A stretch of DNA of 64,000 nt from Lineolata rhizophorae (taxonomy: Eukaryota; Ascomycota; Dothideomycetes; Lineolatales; Lineolataceae): the NCBI GenBank assembly GCA_010093515.1, contig MU001693.1, positions 5,009-69,008 on the forward strand. The letters are read 5' to 3'. The notes under the pieces are model-generated. The model saw only the letters and a program-made list of their open reading frames with translations. It was not told the DNA's origin and searched no databases. Positions within the stretch are counted from its first letter, which is position 1. Every line of letters starts with the position of its first letter. The position numbers and the translations under genes were made by a program. This document shows positions 1-10,976 of the stretch, piece after piece.

Positions 1-394
1 CTGAGGGCGGGTCATACCCTGATAGGAACGGTTAGAAGATGGGTAGGACATCGAGGGCATCACATGACTGCCACGTGAGTGCTTAGCCTAACCCTGCTGT
101 AGATTCCACCACGCCGGTATGTTCAAGCTCGATAGCGGCCCTCTTAAAGTGCTCGCGCGATGCAATCGCGCGACAAACTCACAGAGCGCACGTGCGCCGA
201 TGCGACAAAACAATTCGCTGGCTGAATGGCACTGCCATGCTGGGCGTGGTGGCGCAGTGGGGCAGCCTATCTGAGGCTCAGCCTCGTCGTCCAGTAGATG
301 GTGCTTGGTCGCTGCCTGCCCTTTTCAATTTCGATCGGCGCGACAGCGAGCGCTCGCAACGACGTTTCGCAAGCCGCGCAAAGTGAGCGCCGCA
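1..394. other. Intergenic, left edge
   Basis: No coding signal that I trust. Short open frames here have no recognisable similarity. The stretch probably holds the promoter and 5' leader of the ankyrin gene that starts at 395. Confidence 0.5.
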
Positions 395-3167
395 ATGGAA
401 CTCGCCGCGGCTGCCGGCAGCTTGACAAAGCTCTCCTGCGAGGCAAGTACCGTCCGAGCGGAGATGTCCGACAACGCTGACGAGCTCAGATCGTCGTGGC
501 GCTGTATGAGCTTCGCCGCGACATTAACAGACTCGACGAGGATCTCGCGGGCTTGCACAGGGAAGTCGAAGGCTTCTCGACCACCCTCAAGGGCTTCGAG
601 CACACGTGGGCCGCGAACAAGGATAACCCTGACCTGTACGCTGGACCCAATCGCGCTCTTTGGGCCAGTGTAAGGGAAAACATCGACTCGGGCCACGGCA
701 CGCTCCGAAGACTGGACGACGAACTAAAAAATGTAAAAAGGACTCGGATGAGAGGGGTATTTGAGAGGCCGGCGACAGCCATCAGGTTGAATCATGCGAA
801 GCCCGCGATAACCACGTATCGGCAACAGATTCATTCTTACAATGTTGCCATGCAGGGGGGAGTCCAGATGCTGAATTTGTGAGTCGCCGCTAAATTTATG
901 AGGCCCTACTGGTTCGCTGACTCCGCAGGTGCCTCTTGCTCGAGCGCAGGTCGTCAATGCCCGAGATTGACCAGAATCTGTCGGCGTTTGACGAGCAGAT
1001 TGAGCGCATCGAAAGGCAGATCGACGGTGGTCGACGCACTGGAGAGGAAGCAAGTGTTTCCGAGGATGAGACGCTGACGCCAGAGAGGGAAAGAGAATAC
1101 GAGCAAATGGTCCTCGGCCTCAAGCACCTGGCCGTGAGCGCGAGATCCGTCCACGACCGAGCGACGACGGCAGTGACCACCTGGAGATCGACCGTGCGCG
1201 GGGACAACAGCGACGCCAAGTCTCGCAGTGTCTGGAGCGAGAGCATTCAAGGCGACCCGCTGTCGGACGAGAAGCGAACCAGGATCGGCGACTGGATCCC
1301 GCAGCCCGCAATCTCGGAGGAGAACCAAACTGACTCGAGTCGGCGAGACACGGTGACGACCGGAATCACGTTTTCCAGCAGCAGGGAGTCGGAAGGTTCC
1401 GAGTCGGACGAAGAGGCTTCCAACACGGACATGAACCGCCAGCTGGCCCAGCAGGCGGACTCCCTCGCCAGATCGAACCTAATATTCGGAAACTATGCCA
1501 AAGCGGAAATGTTCCTCCACAAGCTGGGAGACCTCCAGGCGAAAGGCGTCAACTACGGCGATGCGAAGCTCACGAGGCTCCGTCTGGCCTGCGCGCTCGC
1601 GATCCAGGGCAGATGGAACGACCCAAAGGTGGAGGAGACGATCGACGCGGTTATGTCGTCGGGCAAACGCGGCTACTCGGTATCGGCATATCACTTTCTC
1701 CACGCGTATGCGATGCGCTGCTCGTTCGATGGCAACCATGAAAAGGCGATCGCGGCGGCAAGGAAGGCCCTGTCGGGAAAGAAGAACAGCCTCCCGCGAG
1801 CGGGAGTGCGTGACGTCGAGGGACACCCGTCGTATCAGGCGGGACTCAAGCTGCTCGCCGAGATATGCGAAGCGGGCGGAGAGGCCGTGGAAGCGGAGCT
1901 GTGGCTGGGGATGTTGGCCCTGGATTCGCCGGTGCGGCGCGAGACGCTGCTCCGGACGGGCGAGAACGAAGCTCGGGAGGCCATGCGGCGCTCGCTTTTG
2001 GACGTCCTGTCGAGTTCGGGAATCGCTCCGCCGCCAGGAATGCCTGCGGCCTCGTCGCCACCGTCTCCAGCGCTCGGCCTTGACGCGGGCTCGAGCAAGT
2101 CGTCAATCGGAGTCGCACTCGACGGCACCGAGTCCGTGAATCTGCTCCACCAGGCAATCGCAAGCGACGACGTGCGGACCGCGGAAATGCTGCTGAACAG
2201 AAGCGTCGATCCGAGCGCGGTCAACACGCGCGCCGTCGGGAGCGCTCAAGACAGGGGCCACGCGGAGATCATGACGCCTCTTCGCCGGGCGGTGCTGCTC
2301 GACAGGGTCCGCATGGCCGAACTCCTGGTCCGCTGGGGCGCGCAGCTGAGGCCGGGATCTTCGGCCGAGGACACTCCCTTCACCGAGGCGGCCGAGGAAG
2401 GGCGCGTGGAGATGGTGCAGGCGCTGCTCAAGTGCCAGCTCGACGGGCGGCAGCTGCGAGACGCCATCCTGCGCGCGGCGAAAAGGGGCCACGGGCCCGT
2501 GGTTCGGTCGCTGTTCCAGAACTGCGGGCCGAGCGCGTGGGTCGACTCCTCCGGCAAGACCATCCTCCACTCCGCCGTCGAGGCCCAGGACCTCGCGGCG
2601 GTGGAGACGATCCTGGGGCAGCACGTGCACTCCAAGGAGATCGTCGACCGGAAGGACTGGGGCGAGCGCACGCCCCTTCATCGCGCCGCGCTGTGTGGGG
2701 ACGAGCGCATCGCCCGCGCTCTGCTGCTCTTCGGGGCGGATGCCAACCAGGTCGACTCCGACCGGAACACACCTTTCCATCTCGCCGCCGAACGAGGCCA
2801 CCGCAAGGTCCTCCAGGAGCTCCAGGAACGCGCTCCGGTCCCCGCCGGCATGTCGCTGGAGGAAGCTCGGCGTACGCCTTCTACGAGCAGTGCCGGGCTA
2901 GCATCACGTACGGCTTCGCCGAAGGCCGAGACGCCATCTCGGTCCGCGTCGCGCAAGAGCAGCCGCACCTACACGGGAGGTTTCACGTTTGTGCCGATGC
3001 AGATGATCCCCAGCGAGGAAGCGGGCTCGAGCGCGTCGCAGGCGTCGGTTGCAAGTGATGCGACCGCAACGCAATCTGTGGCGGGAGACGTGCCTCGAAG
3101 CAAGTCAAAGAAGGGATTCTTCCACAGGAGCGCGAAGAATTCGGGCTGGTTTGCGTCCTCAAAGTGA
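395..3167 (+). CDS. HeLo/fungal-N and ankyrin repeat protein
   Basis: Exons 395-442, 490-878 and 929-3167 give 891 aa. The N-terminus (about residues 1-140) is helical and resembles the fungal N-terminal (HeLo-like) domain found on ankyrin and STAND proteins. A Ser/acid-rich linker follows, then TPR-like helices (about 310-480). Ankyrin repeats with typical TPLHRAA and ALLLFGADAN blocks run from about 549 to 760, ending in a Ser/Thr-rich basic tail. The start at 395 is the first ATG that joins the domain in frame. Intron 1 (443-489) has a GCAAGT donor, because no GT donor gives an open frame; intron 2 (879-928) is ordinary. HeLo-like/ankyrin proteins are often linked to fungal self/non-self recognition and cell death, but here that is inference. 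The exon model is good; the function is unknown. Confidence 0.8.
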
Positions 3168-3297
3168 CGGTCAGTTTTGGATGCCAAGAATAGAATCGTC
3201 AATGACAAGTTGGCCGTGGGCTTCTTCGTCGAGCATTAAGTCTATGGAATGTCGCCGCCTAATAATGTACACGAAAAATATTCTACTGCACGAGACT

Positions 3298-4808
3298 CTA
3301 CTGCATGCACGCGACAAGTGCGCGCTCGTAGTCGCCGCTCGTCTCGCCCTTAACGCGCGAGACGAGGTCCCTCCTGTGGAACTGGGCGTACGCGCGCTTG
3401 ACCTGGCCCATAAAGTCCCTGTTCCAGTGGCAGCGCACTACGCGATTCACCAGCAGCTCGTCCTTGGTGCCCATGCCCTTCATCGAGTCCTCGAGGGCGT
3501 CGGCTTCGAACTTGACGCGGTCGACGGCGCGCCCTAGCATCGTGAGCAGCGCGTCCTCCATGTGACCGTGCATCTCGCTCTTGATGACCCTCTCCAGCGG
3601 CTTGTGGTAGCGTTGCATGTACGTCTGGCTGATGGCCCGCAGCTGGCCGTCGCTCCGCGTGGCCAGGATCTGGCACACGGTGGCGGCATCAGAGCCCAAC
3701 TTGACACCCTCGGTAGCGCGCTGTAGGTCAGTGACGTCTTGCTCGATTTGCTGCGGGATTAGGGGCGCGCTATCCTCTGCGCGCTGCGCCGCGAGCACGA
3801 ACCGGAACAGCTGCTCCGTCTTGCCTGACAAGTCGGAGAAAACGTCCTGCTCGAGAGAGCGGCCCCGATACAAACGCGCGTACTCGCCCTTGATGGCATT
3901 GAGGTCGGCGTTGGAGCGCCCAAGCAGCACGTCGTTCAGGATGGACTCCTTGGTGCCGGCGCCGTCGATCGCGCGAAACACTTGGCGCACGTCCTGCTCG
4001 AGGGGTCCGCGGGCCAGCGCGACCAGCGTCGCGCGGAGCCAGCCGGACGTCTCCTTTTCGAGGTCCTGGACCAGGTTGCGGGCGAAGCGGCGGTCGTACG
4101 TCTGGCGCAGCGTCGCCATTTGGAGCGGGTCGGGCCTCGAGAGAATCCGGATCAGGGCGTTCTCGTCGGTCCCGAAGCCTCTCATGGCCTTGCGGAGCGC
4201 CTCGGCTTCGCCCTCCATGTTCACTGGCGCCATCTGTCCGGGGACGTAGCCGGGCGACGGAGGCGTGGGCGGGCCATAAGACTGTTGCGGGGGGTGCTGT
4301 CCTGGCGGAGGGTACCCGTGCGGCGGAGCGCCGTACGGTTGCTGCGGGGGTGGATAGCCCTGGGGAGGGGCGCCGTAAGGTTGCTGCGGCGGCGGATATC
4401 CCTGAGGCGGCGGTTGCTGGTATTGACCGGGCGGCGGATAGCCTGGATACTGCTGCGGCGGAGGATAGCCTCCCGGAGGAGGATACTGTTGCTGGCCTTG
4501 CATGTGCGAGGGCGGTGGTCCTGGGGGGGGAGCGTAGGAGCCCTGATGTGGGGGGTAAGGAGAAGTGCTTCCCTGCGGAGGTGGATACGGAGAATTAGTC
4601 TGAGGCGGAGGATACGGCGAGCCAGACGGTGGTGGAGGCTGGTGGTATCCGGGCTGAGGGGAGCCTTTATACACGTGTTAGCAACGAGGTTAGTTTGAGC
4701 CGAGTGTGGCGCAGCGAGTGTGATGGAAGGCGACGATTTCGCGAAGAACGTACCGCCCGGATACACAGGATACTGGGGTTGGTTGTGCGGAGGAGGGTAG
4801 TACGACAT
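3298..4808 (-). CDS. Annexin with Pro/Tyr/Gln-rich N-terminus
   Basis: Exons 4808-4754 and 4664-3298 (intron 4665-4753) give 473 aa. Residues 1 to about 165 are a low-complexity head of YPPPQ/GYPPP units, as in animal annexins A7 and A11. Four annexin repeats follow. Type 2 calcium loops are visible in repeat 1 (GFGTDENAL), repeat 2 (GAGTKESIL) and repeat 4 (GMGTKDELL). Repeat 3 has a degenerate loop, the usual annexin pattern. The family binds acidic phospholipids in a calcium-dependent way at membranes, and the head likely mediates self-association. The first exon codes only 18 residues, so a start in exon 2 would miss the true N-terminus. It is divergent from the YGSTPP-repeat gene at 5917. 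Confidence 0.92.
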
Positions 4809-5916
4809 GGTGAGCGCTCGGCGTAGTAGGGTGACGGGGCCGGCCGTCGTTTGCTCTGTTGCTCACGACAATTGCGAAGATGGAGGAGGGGGAGGGGCGG
4901 GTGCGAAACCAGCTTCTCTACGCCCTTGTGAGCGGAGTTGGCCGGTGAGGGCTGACTCCGTGTGGAAGGAATGACTAGGTAGACGGCCGCCAAGCCTGTC
5001 GAGCCACTGGGTGAGGTCACCGCAGGGCGGAGCACACCCATGGTTTCCCGCTCTCGGCGGCGCAGGCAGCGGCCATTGGGCGCGCTCCCCGACGCCGTCT
5101 TCCGGGTGCCGTGATATTCCGTGCTCCTGCCTGCGTGGGGCAACCGGCTCGCGTTCGCCGCCGTCCACACCGCCCGCGACGTAAGGCTGGCCAGCAACGC
5201 GTGGGCCCGCTCGCGAGCACAGCCTACTCCCCATGACGCCCCTCGTCTGCTCTAGGCACCCGCGCACGGCTGCGGCGAGGCTGTTTGCCAGCCGTCGCGA
5301 GGAGGAAAAGCGGCGAGCACGTGCGCCGCGCAGCCCGGGGCTGGCAGACCGGGGCGGGGCTCCCGACATGGCGGGGTCCGGGGAGCTGCGTCATCCGACC
5401 AACCGCCCGACCTTCGAGTCTTCCCACTCCTCCCGGCGCTAGGCCAAACTCATCCCCGCCTCGACTGCTCGAGCTCGCCCCTTCTGGGTATTCCGGCACG
5501 CGGTAATGTGACTGGCCGCGTTTGCCTCCGCCGCGACCTCCTCGGGGAGTCGCCTGTACATATATACCAGTACGTAGTATACGACTTGACTGCAATTCGG
5601 CCTTGGCCTCAGCCTCATCTCGCTAGTGACGCCAGCGCGCCTCTTGCATAGCCAATCAAGCTCCCGCGTTCGACACAGTTGCAGCCCGTATTCTGTTGCG
5701 CTACTTCGATTGCCGATCACCTACTCGCCGGCAAGCACATCCTTCTATCTATATCCACGCTCGCATTCGGACCCCAACCCACTCTTACGAAGCTCCAAGA
5801 ATCGCATCTGCTCTCCTTCCGGCAGCCTTACGCAACCCGGGGCTCCACAAGCTATATACACACTTCGATCCCGCTGTATCGCCCCGTCGATCCTCCTCCC
5901 TCGTCCACGCTCCACC
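4809..5916. promoter_or_regulatory. Shared divergent promoter, annexin and YGSTPP gene
   Basis: 1.1 kb between two divergent starts, with only non-conserved open frames. A TATA-like, TACGTA-bearing segment lies at 5556-5583, and the stretch before 5917 is pyrimidine-rich with a good CCACC context at the ATG. Confidence 0.5.
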
Positions 5917-6513
5917 ATGACCACATACGAGCAACATCGCCATCGTCCGCACCAGCAGCCCGTCTACGGCTCTACCCCTCCAGACGCGGCGTACTACGGC
6001 TCGACACCGCCGCGCTCCCAGCCCCAACCAATCTACCGCTCCTCCCAACCGCAGCTCGCCTATGGCTCCACCCCGCCGCAGGGCTCCCAGCCAGCCTACG
6101 GCTCCACCCCGCCGCGGCACGCCCAGCCCGCCATGTACGGCACCTCTCCCTCCCAGCAGCAGCAATACGCCTCGCGGCCCGCCATGTACGGCACCTCGCC
6201 CTCCTCGCAGCAACAGCTGCCCGCGCAGCCCCACCCGTCGTCGTCGGGCGCCGAGCTCCTCCCCTCGGACGCCTACGGCCGCGTGCCGTCTAGCAGCGGG
6301 ACGCCGCGCCGGCCCTCGCACGAGTCGACGCACTCGCACCACTCGCACCGGTCGGCGCACTCGCCGCATCGTGGGCGGAACGGTGGCGCCGGTGGCGCCG
6401 GCGGCGGTCCGGCGGCGAGCCCTATCCCGGAGGAGCGCAGGCCCACGCTAGGGGATACTCTCTTTATGATGTGGGATGCCGTCAAGGGGGTTGTGAAGGG
6501 AAAGCGTCGTTGA
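5917..6513 (+). CDS. Low-complexity YGSTPP-repeat protein
   Basis: Single exon, 198 aa, start in the context CCACCATGA. Residues 1 to about 110 carry repeated YGSTPP and MYGTSPS units separated by Gln/Pro/Ser. A His/Ser-rich stretch and a Gly/Ala run follow. The C-terminal 25 residues are the only ordered-looking part: a hydrophobic/basic helix around TLGDTLFMMWDAVKGVVKGKRR-like sequence (from about residue 175). I do not recognise a family. Composition is prion-like (Tyr, Pro, Gln, Ser), so condensate formation or membrane attachment through the basic amphipathic tail is possible but only inferred. It is divergent from an annexin with a similar Y/P/Q-rich head. Confidence 0.7.
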   Translation: MTTYEQHRHRPHQQPVYGSTPPDAAYYGSTPPRSQPQPIYRSSQPQLAYGSTPPQGSQPAYGSTPPRHAQPAMYGTSPSQQQQYASRPAMYGTSPSSQQQLPAQPHPSSSGAELLPSDAYGRVPSSSGTPRRPSHESTHSHHSHRSAHSPHRGRNGGAGGAGGGPAASPIPEERRPTLGDTLFMMWDAVKGVVKGKRR

Positions 6514-7422
6514 AGTGGCGGCGGGGACGTTGCTGTGCGGGCGCAGCTGTGGACGGTAAGGGAAAGGTGGGGCCAAAAGCGACGCCTGGAGCGTATTGTT
6601 AACGGCCGCCGTGTCTTGCGGTGGCTTGAGGCCTGGATGCATAACAGGGGCATCTTTTTTTTTTTTGTCAGCTTGGTTCGATGACTCGTTTTCCGGAAGG
6701 GATGTGGCCTGGGAAAAAATGTTGGACATAATGTCCCAACGGTGGGGATCGAGTTGAATCTTTCCTTTTGTCCAGTCACCCGAATGGATCTGGGAAATGT
6801 TGGGAGCATGTCCCAAATGGGGACGGTCGAGTTAATGTCGTTGAGCCTCCGTGGTTGTATCCTGTATCGAAGTTCAGCCGGCGTAGACAACTGCACGCGA
6901 TCCAATTCAGCATCTCGATATTCGGCTCTGTAACTGGCTGTATTTCGTACACTACCCCCGTTTATACCCCCCGCTTCGTCTTCAACTGGAAATCTGGCAG
7001 TATATACAGAATCAAACACTAGGGTTATTATGTAACTTCCCTAAGCCACGGCTTTTGGAACAAGTGAAGCGCTTTTGAAAACCAGTAGGAAAAATGTGAG
7101 AATGTAGCGCTATGCTAGCGACGTGCTGAAAAGAGTACAACGCCAAGACTGCAAGCACGGACGCAGAGACCAAGGCAAAAACAAAGACGGCGGCGAGGCC
7201 GAACGGTGTCTCGCTGCGCCTGCGGACATGTCGTGCAATGAATCCGGGCGGTCGCCGCCATGGTCGTACGGTGAGTTGCGCTTGCTAGCGTCGGTGGGAC
7301 AAATAAGACACATATGAGCGCCAAGAAATTCCGTCTATCCTGTAAAAGTTATGCCCGGAGAAGAAATGAAATAAAGTTGGTCTTGAGAAGGGGATAGTCG
7401 TCGCGTCGTCACGGCCGCTCGA
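6514..7422. other. Intergenic between convergent genes
   Basis: About 0.9 kb between the 3' ends of the YGSTPP gene and the OCH1-like gene. It includes a 12-base T run at 6655-6666. Open frames here are short and non-conserved. Confidence 0.5.
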
Positions 7423-8622
7423 TCACCCTCGGGCGGCTATTGCTCGCCAATGTGTCGCTCCGCTTCGGGCTTCCACGTCCCTGCAATTTGATTCGTCAGC
7501 GAAACAATGAGGATTGATGGCAACGTTGCACGTACCCACGAAACCGTGCTTGACAAACGCCATTGGGTCGTCGTCCTCGCCGGCGCCCATCTGCTTCACG
7601 CCGGGGCTGAAGCTGGTGATGGGTAGCACGACAACGTCGCCGACTTTCTTGGGCGAGGTGATGCCGGTGAATTGCTCCCATGTGATGTTGCCGGCGGACG
7701 AGCTGACGTCAAAGTAGTCCGGGTCGTTGAAGTAGCGGAACACGCAGTCGGTCCAGACGGCGGGTCCGGTGAACTCGACGATGCTCTTGATGGCGCTGCG
7801 GCCGAGCCGGTTCTCGGCCTTGCGCGTCAGGGCGGCCTCGGTGATGTTGGCCACGACGTCGCGCAGGACGGGGTGGCCGGGCTTGGCCTGGATGGTCCAC
7901 TGGCAGAACTGGATGCGGCGCGAGTACCACTCCGCCCAGTCGGGCCGATCCGGGTCGGCCTCGATGCCGATGACGAGACCATACGTGTCGCGGGGCACCT
8001 CTGGCGGGATCCACTCGATGGCAGACTTGAGCGCGGCCGTGTCGATGTCGGCGTAGATGCCGCCGCGGGCGAGCAGGATCAGGTAGCGGAAGAAGTCGGC
8101 CTTGAGGACCGGCAGCGGCAGGGCCAGGTAGGCCTCGACAACGTCCGGGATGGCCGAGTAGAGGTGCTTGATGAGGTGGACGGCGACGCTGTCGGTGATG
8201 ACCTCGTGCACAAAGGTCGGGTGGAGGACGGTCCAGCTGGCCTCCATCTCGCGGAAGCCCTCCTCGAACTGGCCGCTTGCCGGCGTGTACCTCCACGTCT
8301 GCCAGATGTAGGCCGGGAACTTGGACTCGGGGTCGTAGGGGAACTCGTACTCGAGCTGCTTGCGCAGAGGCAACTGCTGCAGCTCGTTGAGAGGCAGCTG
8401 CGTCTTGGGCGGCTTGGGCGGCTTTGGAGGCTTGGTGTCGGGCGAGGGAGCTACGGCGGCGGCGCCCGGCGTCGCGGAGGCGCCGGGCTGGGACTTGGCC
8501 CCAGCTGCGGCCTGCGGAGCATCCTTGATGGGTGCCGGCGCGGTCGAGTGCGACGACCGGAGGAGGAGCAGCAGCGCCAGGGCGGCGAGGGCGAAGACGA
8601 TGGCTCGTCGGAAGGTGAGCAT
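7423..8622 (-). CDS. OCH1-like alpha-1,6-mannosyltransferase family protein
   Basis: Single exon, 399 aa. It is a type II Golgi protein: a short cytosolic tail, a membrane anchor at about residues 6-22, a Pro/Ala/Lys-rich stem to about residue 90, then a GT32-type catalytic domain. The domain opens with AYIWQTWRY. It contains LKADFFRYLILLARGGIYADID with the DXD metal/nucleotide-sugar site at residues 192-194. Proteins of this family extend N-glycan or other mannan chains from GDP-mannose; whether this one is the initiating OCH1 or a paralogue cannot be told from sequence alone. Length is normal for the family. Confidence 0.88.
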   Translation of the reverse strand: MLTFRRAIVFALAALALLLLLRSSHSTAPAPIKDAPQAAAGAKSQPGASATPGAAAVAPSPDTKPPKPPKPPKTQLPLNELQQLPLRKQLEYEFPYDPESKFPAYIWQTWRYTPASGQFEEGFREMEASWTVLHPTFVHEVITDSVAVHLIKHLYSAIPDVVEAYLALPLPVLKADFFRYLILLARGGIYADIDTAALKSAIEWIPPEVPRDTYGLVIGIEADPDRPDWAEWYSRRIQFCQWTIQAKPGHPVLRDVVANITEAALTRKAENRLGRSAIKSIVEFTGPAVWTDCVFRYFNDPDYFDVSSSAGNITWEQFTGITSPKKVGDVVVLPITSFSPGVKQMGAGEDDDPMAFVKHGFVGTCNVAINPHCFADESNCRDVEARSGATHWRAIAARG

Positions 8623-10976
8623 GGCTGGAGCGACGCGGAGCTCGAGGCTCCGCCGAGGAGGGGGCTAGCGGGTCAGAGGTCCGAACGAGAGGGCGCGGGA
8701 GGCGCAATGGGAGTCGGAATGGAAAAGCGAAAAGGTCGAGGAGGTGGCGGGAGACTGTTGGAAGGAACGACGGCTAGTCGGAGCCTCGGAGAGCACCCGA
8801 TCTTTTGTGTAGCGACGCACGGCAGCAGCAGGAACTGCTACTAGCGAGCCGGCATGCACGGCGACGCCAGAGCAGGAGGAAAGATAGCGGCCGGGCGGGC
8901 AAGTGCCGGGTATCAGCGCGGCCGGAGAGAGAGGGCCGACGCCGCAGCTGAACACGAGCAGGGCGTGCAGGCTGGCGGCCCGGTTCGGCGTGGTAGCGAG
9001 CGGGCGGCGGCGAGGCGAGCGGGCGCGATCAGTCGACCGTTGGCCAGCCCCGGCCGGGCAGAGGACGGCGGCGGCGGCGGGCGGGCGCTGCAGCGGTGCG
9101 GGCAGAAGAAGCGGCAAGGCGAGATGCGGCCGGGAAATAGTCTGCCTGCTGTATGTACATACAGAGCGAGCGGAGAGGCGGCGCGCGACAGGGAGCGCAG
9201 CTGGGAGCGCGAGCACCGGGCGGCCAGGGGCAGGGGGCGCGCGCTCGGTCCCCCTCCGCGGGCTCCGGGGCCGCAGATTGCTGTAGATGAAGCGATGACG
9301 CCCGGCGTGCGCCTGGCGATGGCCCGCGACTGGTGGCAGCGGGGGACGTATGCAGCGGCAATATCGTGAGTATACGGTGCGCAGGCGTCCGGCTGCGAGG
9401 ACGGAGCGACGCGGTACATTTATCGCTTCCACCGTGGGCGGGCGGGAAAGGGCCCTTGCGGCTACATACCCACTGCGTACAGCACGCGCATGGCGCCGCG
9501 CCGCCCATCCTCAGTCAGCGCCCGGCCGACGCACATTGGCCACGCGTTTTCTCGCGACGCCGCGGCGACTCGGATCTGCGCAGGGCCGCTTCGTCCAATC
9601 TCACGCCGGACGCCTGCCTGTCTCAGCCTGCGTCCTGGGCCAGCGCCCGCTTGGGGGCGGCTGACACGAAGGCCTCGACGCCGAGCCCCGTCCCCTACAT
9701 ACCACGTCCGTCCCCCATCGCCGGCGTCGCCAAAACGTCGAGCAATCAATGGCCGACGGCGCCGCCGCCGCGCCGGACACGCTAGGCGGAAGGGCGCAGG
9801 CTAAGGCCAACGGCTCCTCTGCCGATCAGCCACGCGCCCGCATCCGGCATGGCGCGCCTGCGCAGAATCCGCCTAGGTAATCCGTCTATTTTTGGGGCCG
9901 CGCTGCGGCTCTTTTCGATCACCGCTTTCGCCGGCATAGGCGTGCGAGCTGGGAGGAAAAACGGGATTCCTGGAGGAGAGTTCTGGTCCGCATAGACTGC
10001 GCGCGCGGCCTTGCTGCAAGTCTCGCGGCCCACGCCGTCACGGCGGACGCGGGCTTCTAGACCAGGCTTCGCGCGTTTCACTCAGAGTGCCCGACCAGTG
10101 CCCGTCGTGGCCGACCCCCACCCCCCACCCCCGGGAAAGGCCGCGTCTATGACGGCAAACATGCTATACGGTAAACTCGCAGTATTAGCCTTGCCGGGCC
10201 AGCCGGCCGTCGAGCTGCCCATTTGCCCGGTTCCACCGCGTCGCGCATCGGGTCGCTTCCCGCGAGATAAACCACCGGCCTCTTCCTCGTATGTACCTAC
10301 GTACTACATACGTAGATTCCCGAATTGCGATGCGCGCCAGACCAGGTCCTGCGGCTGCTTATCAGTCCCTCTCGCGACCGCCCGCCCCACCGCCAAGGCT
10401 CGAGATCGCCAGGCACGCCGGGCCTGTCCGGCCGTGCTCGCGGCGGACCTGGACGGCTCGCCGCAGCATGAAGCACGCTGAAGCTTCCACGTAAGCGGCC
10501 GCGCGCAGCCAGATCGCCGCCTCCGAGATGGCAGATCTGCCAACCCGTCGCGGGGACGCAGGCCGGGCCGTGTCCTGGACGCCCGCTACCCGTTGGCCGT
10601 TTCAGCCGCGCCGAAAGCTTGCGCGGCCTGGACCCCTTTTTCGCTGCCTCGGCCATTCGTCGAAAGCATCGCGGTGCATCAGGCGACCTTCGAGGATGTA
10701 GCACAGTTATCTGAGGATTCTGGGCTCGGGCTTGAACTCGTCAGTAGGAAGCGCTCCCTATACTAGCTTCCCAGGTGCGCATCCTCCGCACCAATTTCGT
10801 CTGCACGCCCAGCACGGAGAAGACTCCGCGACGCTACTTCTTTGTGCGGGAAGGATTCGCGATCTGCAGCGTCTCGAACTCTTGCCAGTGATGAATTGAA
10901 ATCCACATCCGTAGCCCAACGTCCCCTTGAATTAGAGCTTACCCGTTTAATATCTAAATTCTAACTATGCGAGTAG
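8623..10976. other. Long gene-free upstream region of the OCH1-like gene
   Basis: 2.35 kb, GC-rich, with several overlapping open frames on both strands that look like composition artefacts. Notable short motifs are a 14-bp palindrome at 9150-9163 and a TAC/GTA-rich cluster at 10289-10315. The proximal part should hold the promoter of the mannosyltransferase. Confidence 0.45.
9150..9163. repeat. 14-bp perfect palindrome
   Basis: TGTATGTACATACA reads the same on both strands. It is one of several TAC/GTA-type palindromes in intergenic DNA of this window. Confidence 0.75.

Noticed and set aside
7672-8844. 390-codon open frame opposite the OCH1-like gene
   Set aside because: It is an antisense shadow of a GC-rich exon with Gly/Arg/Val-rich, non-conserved translation.
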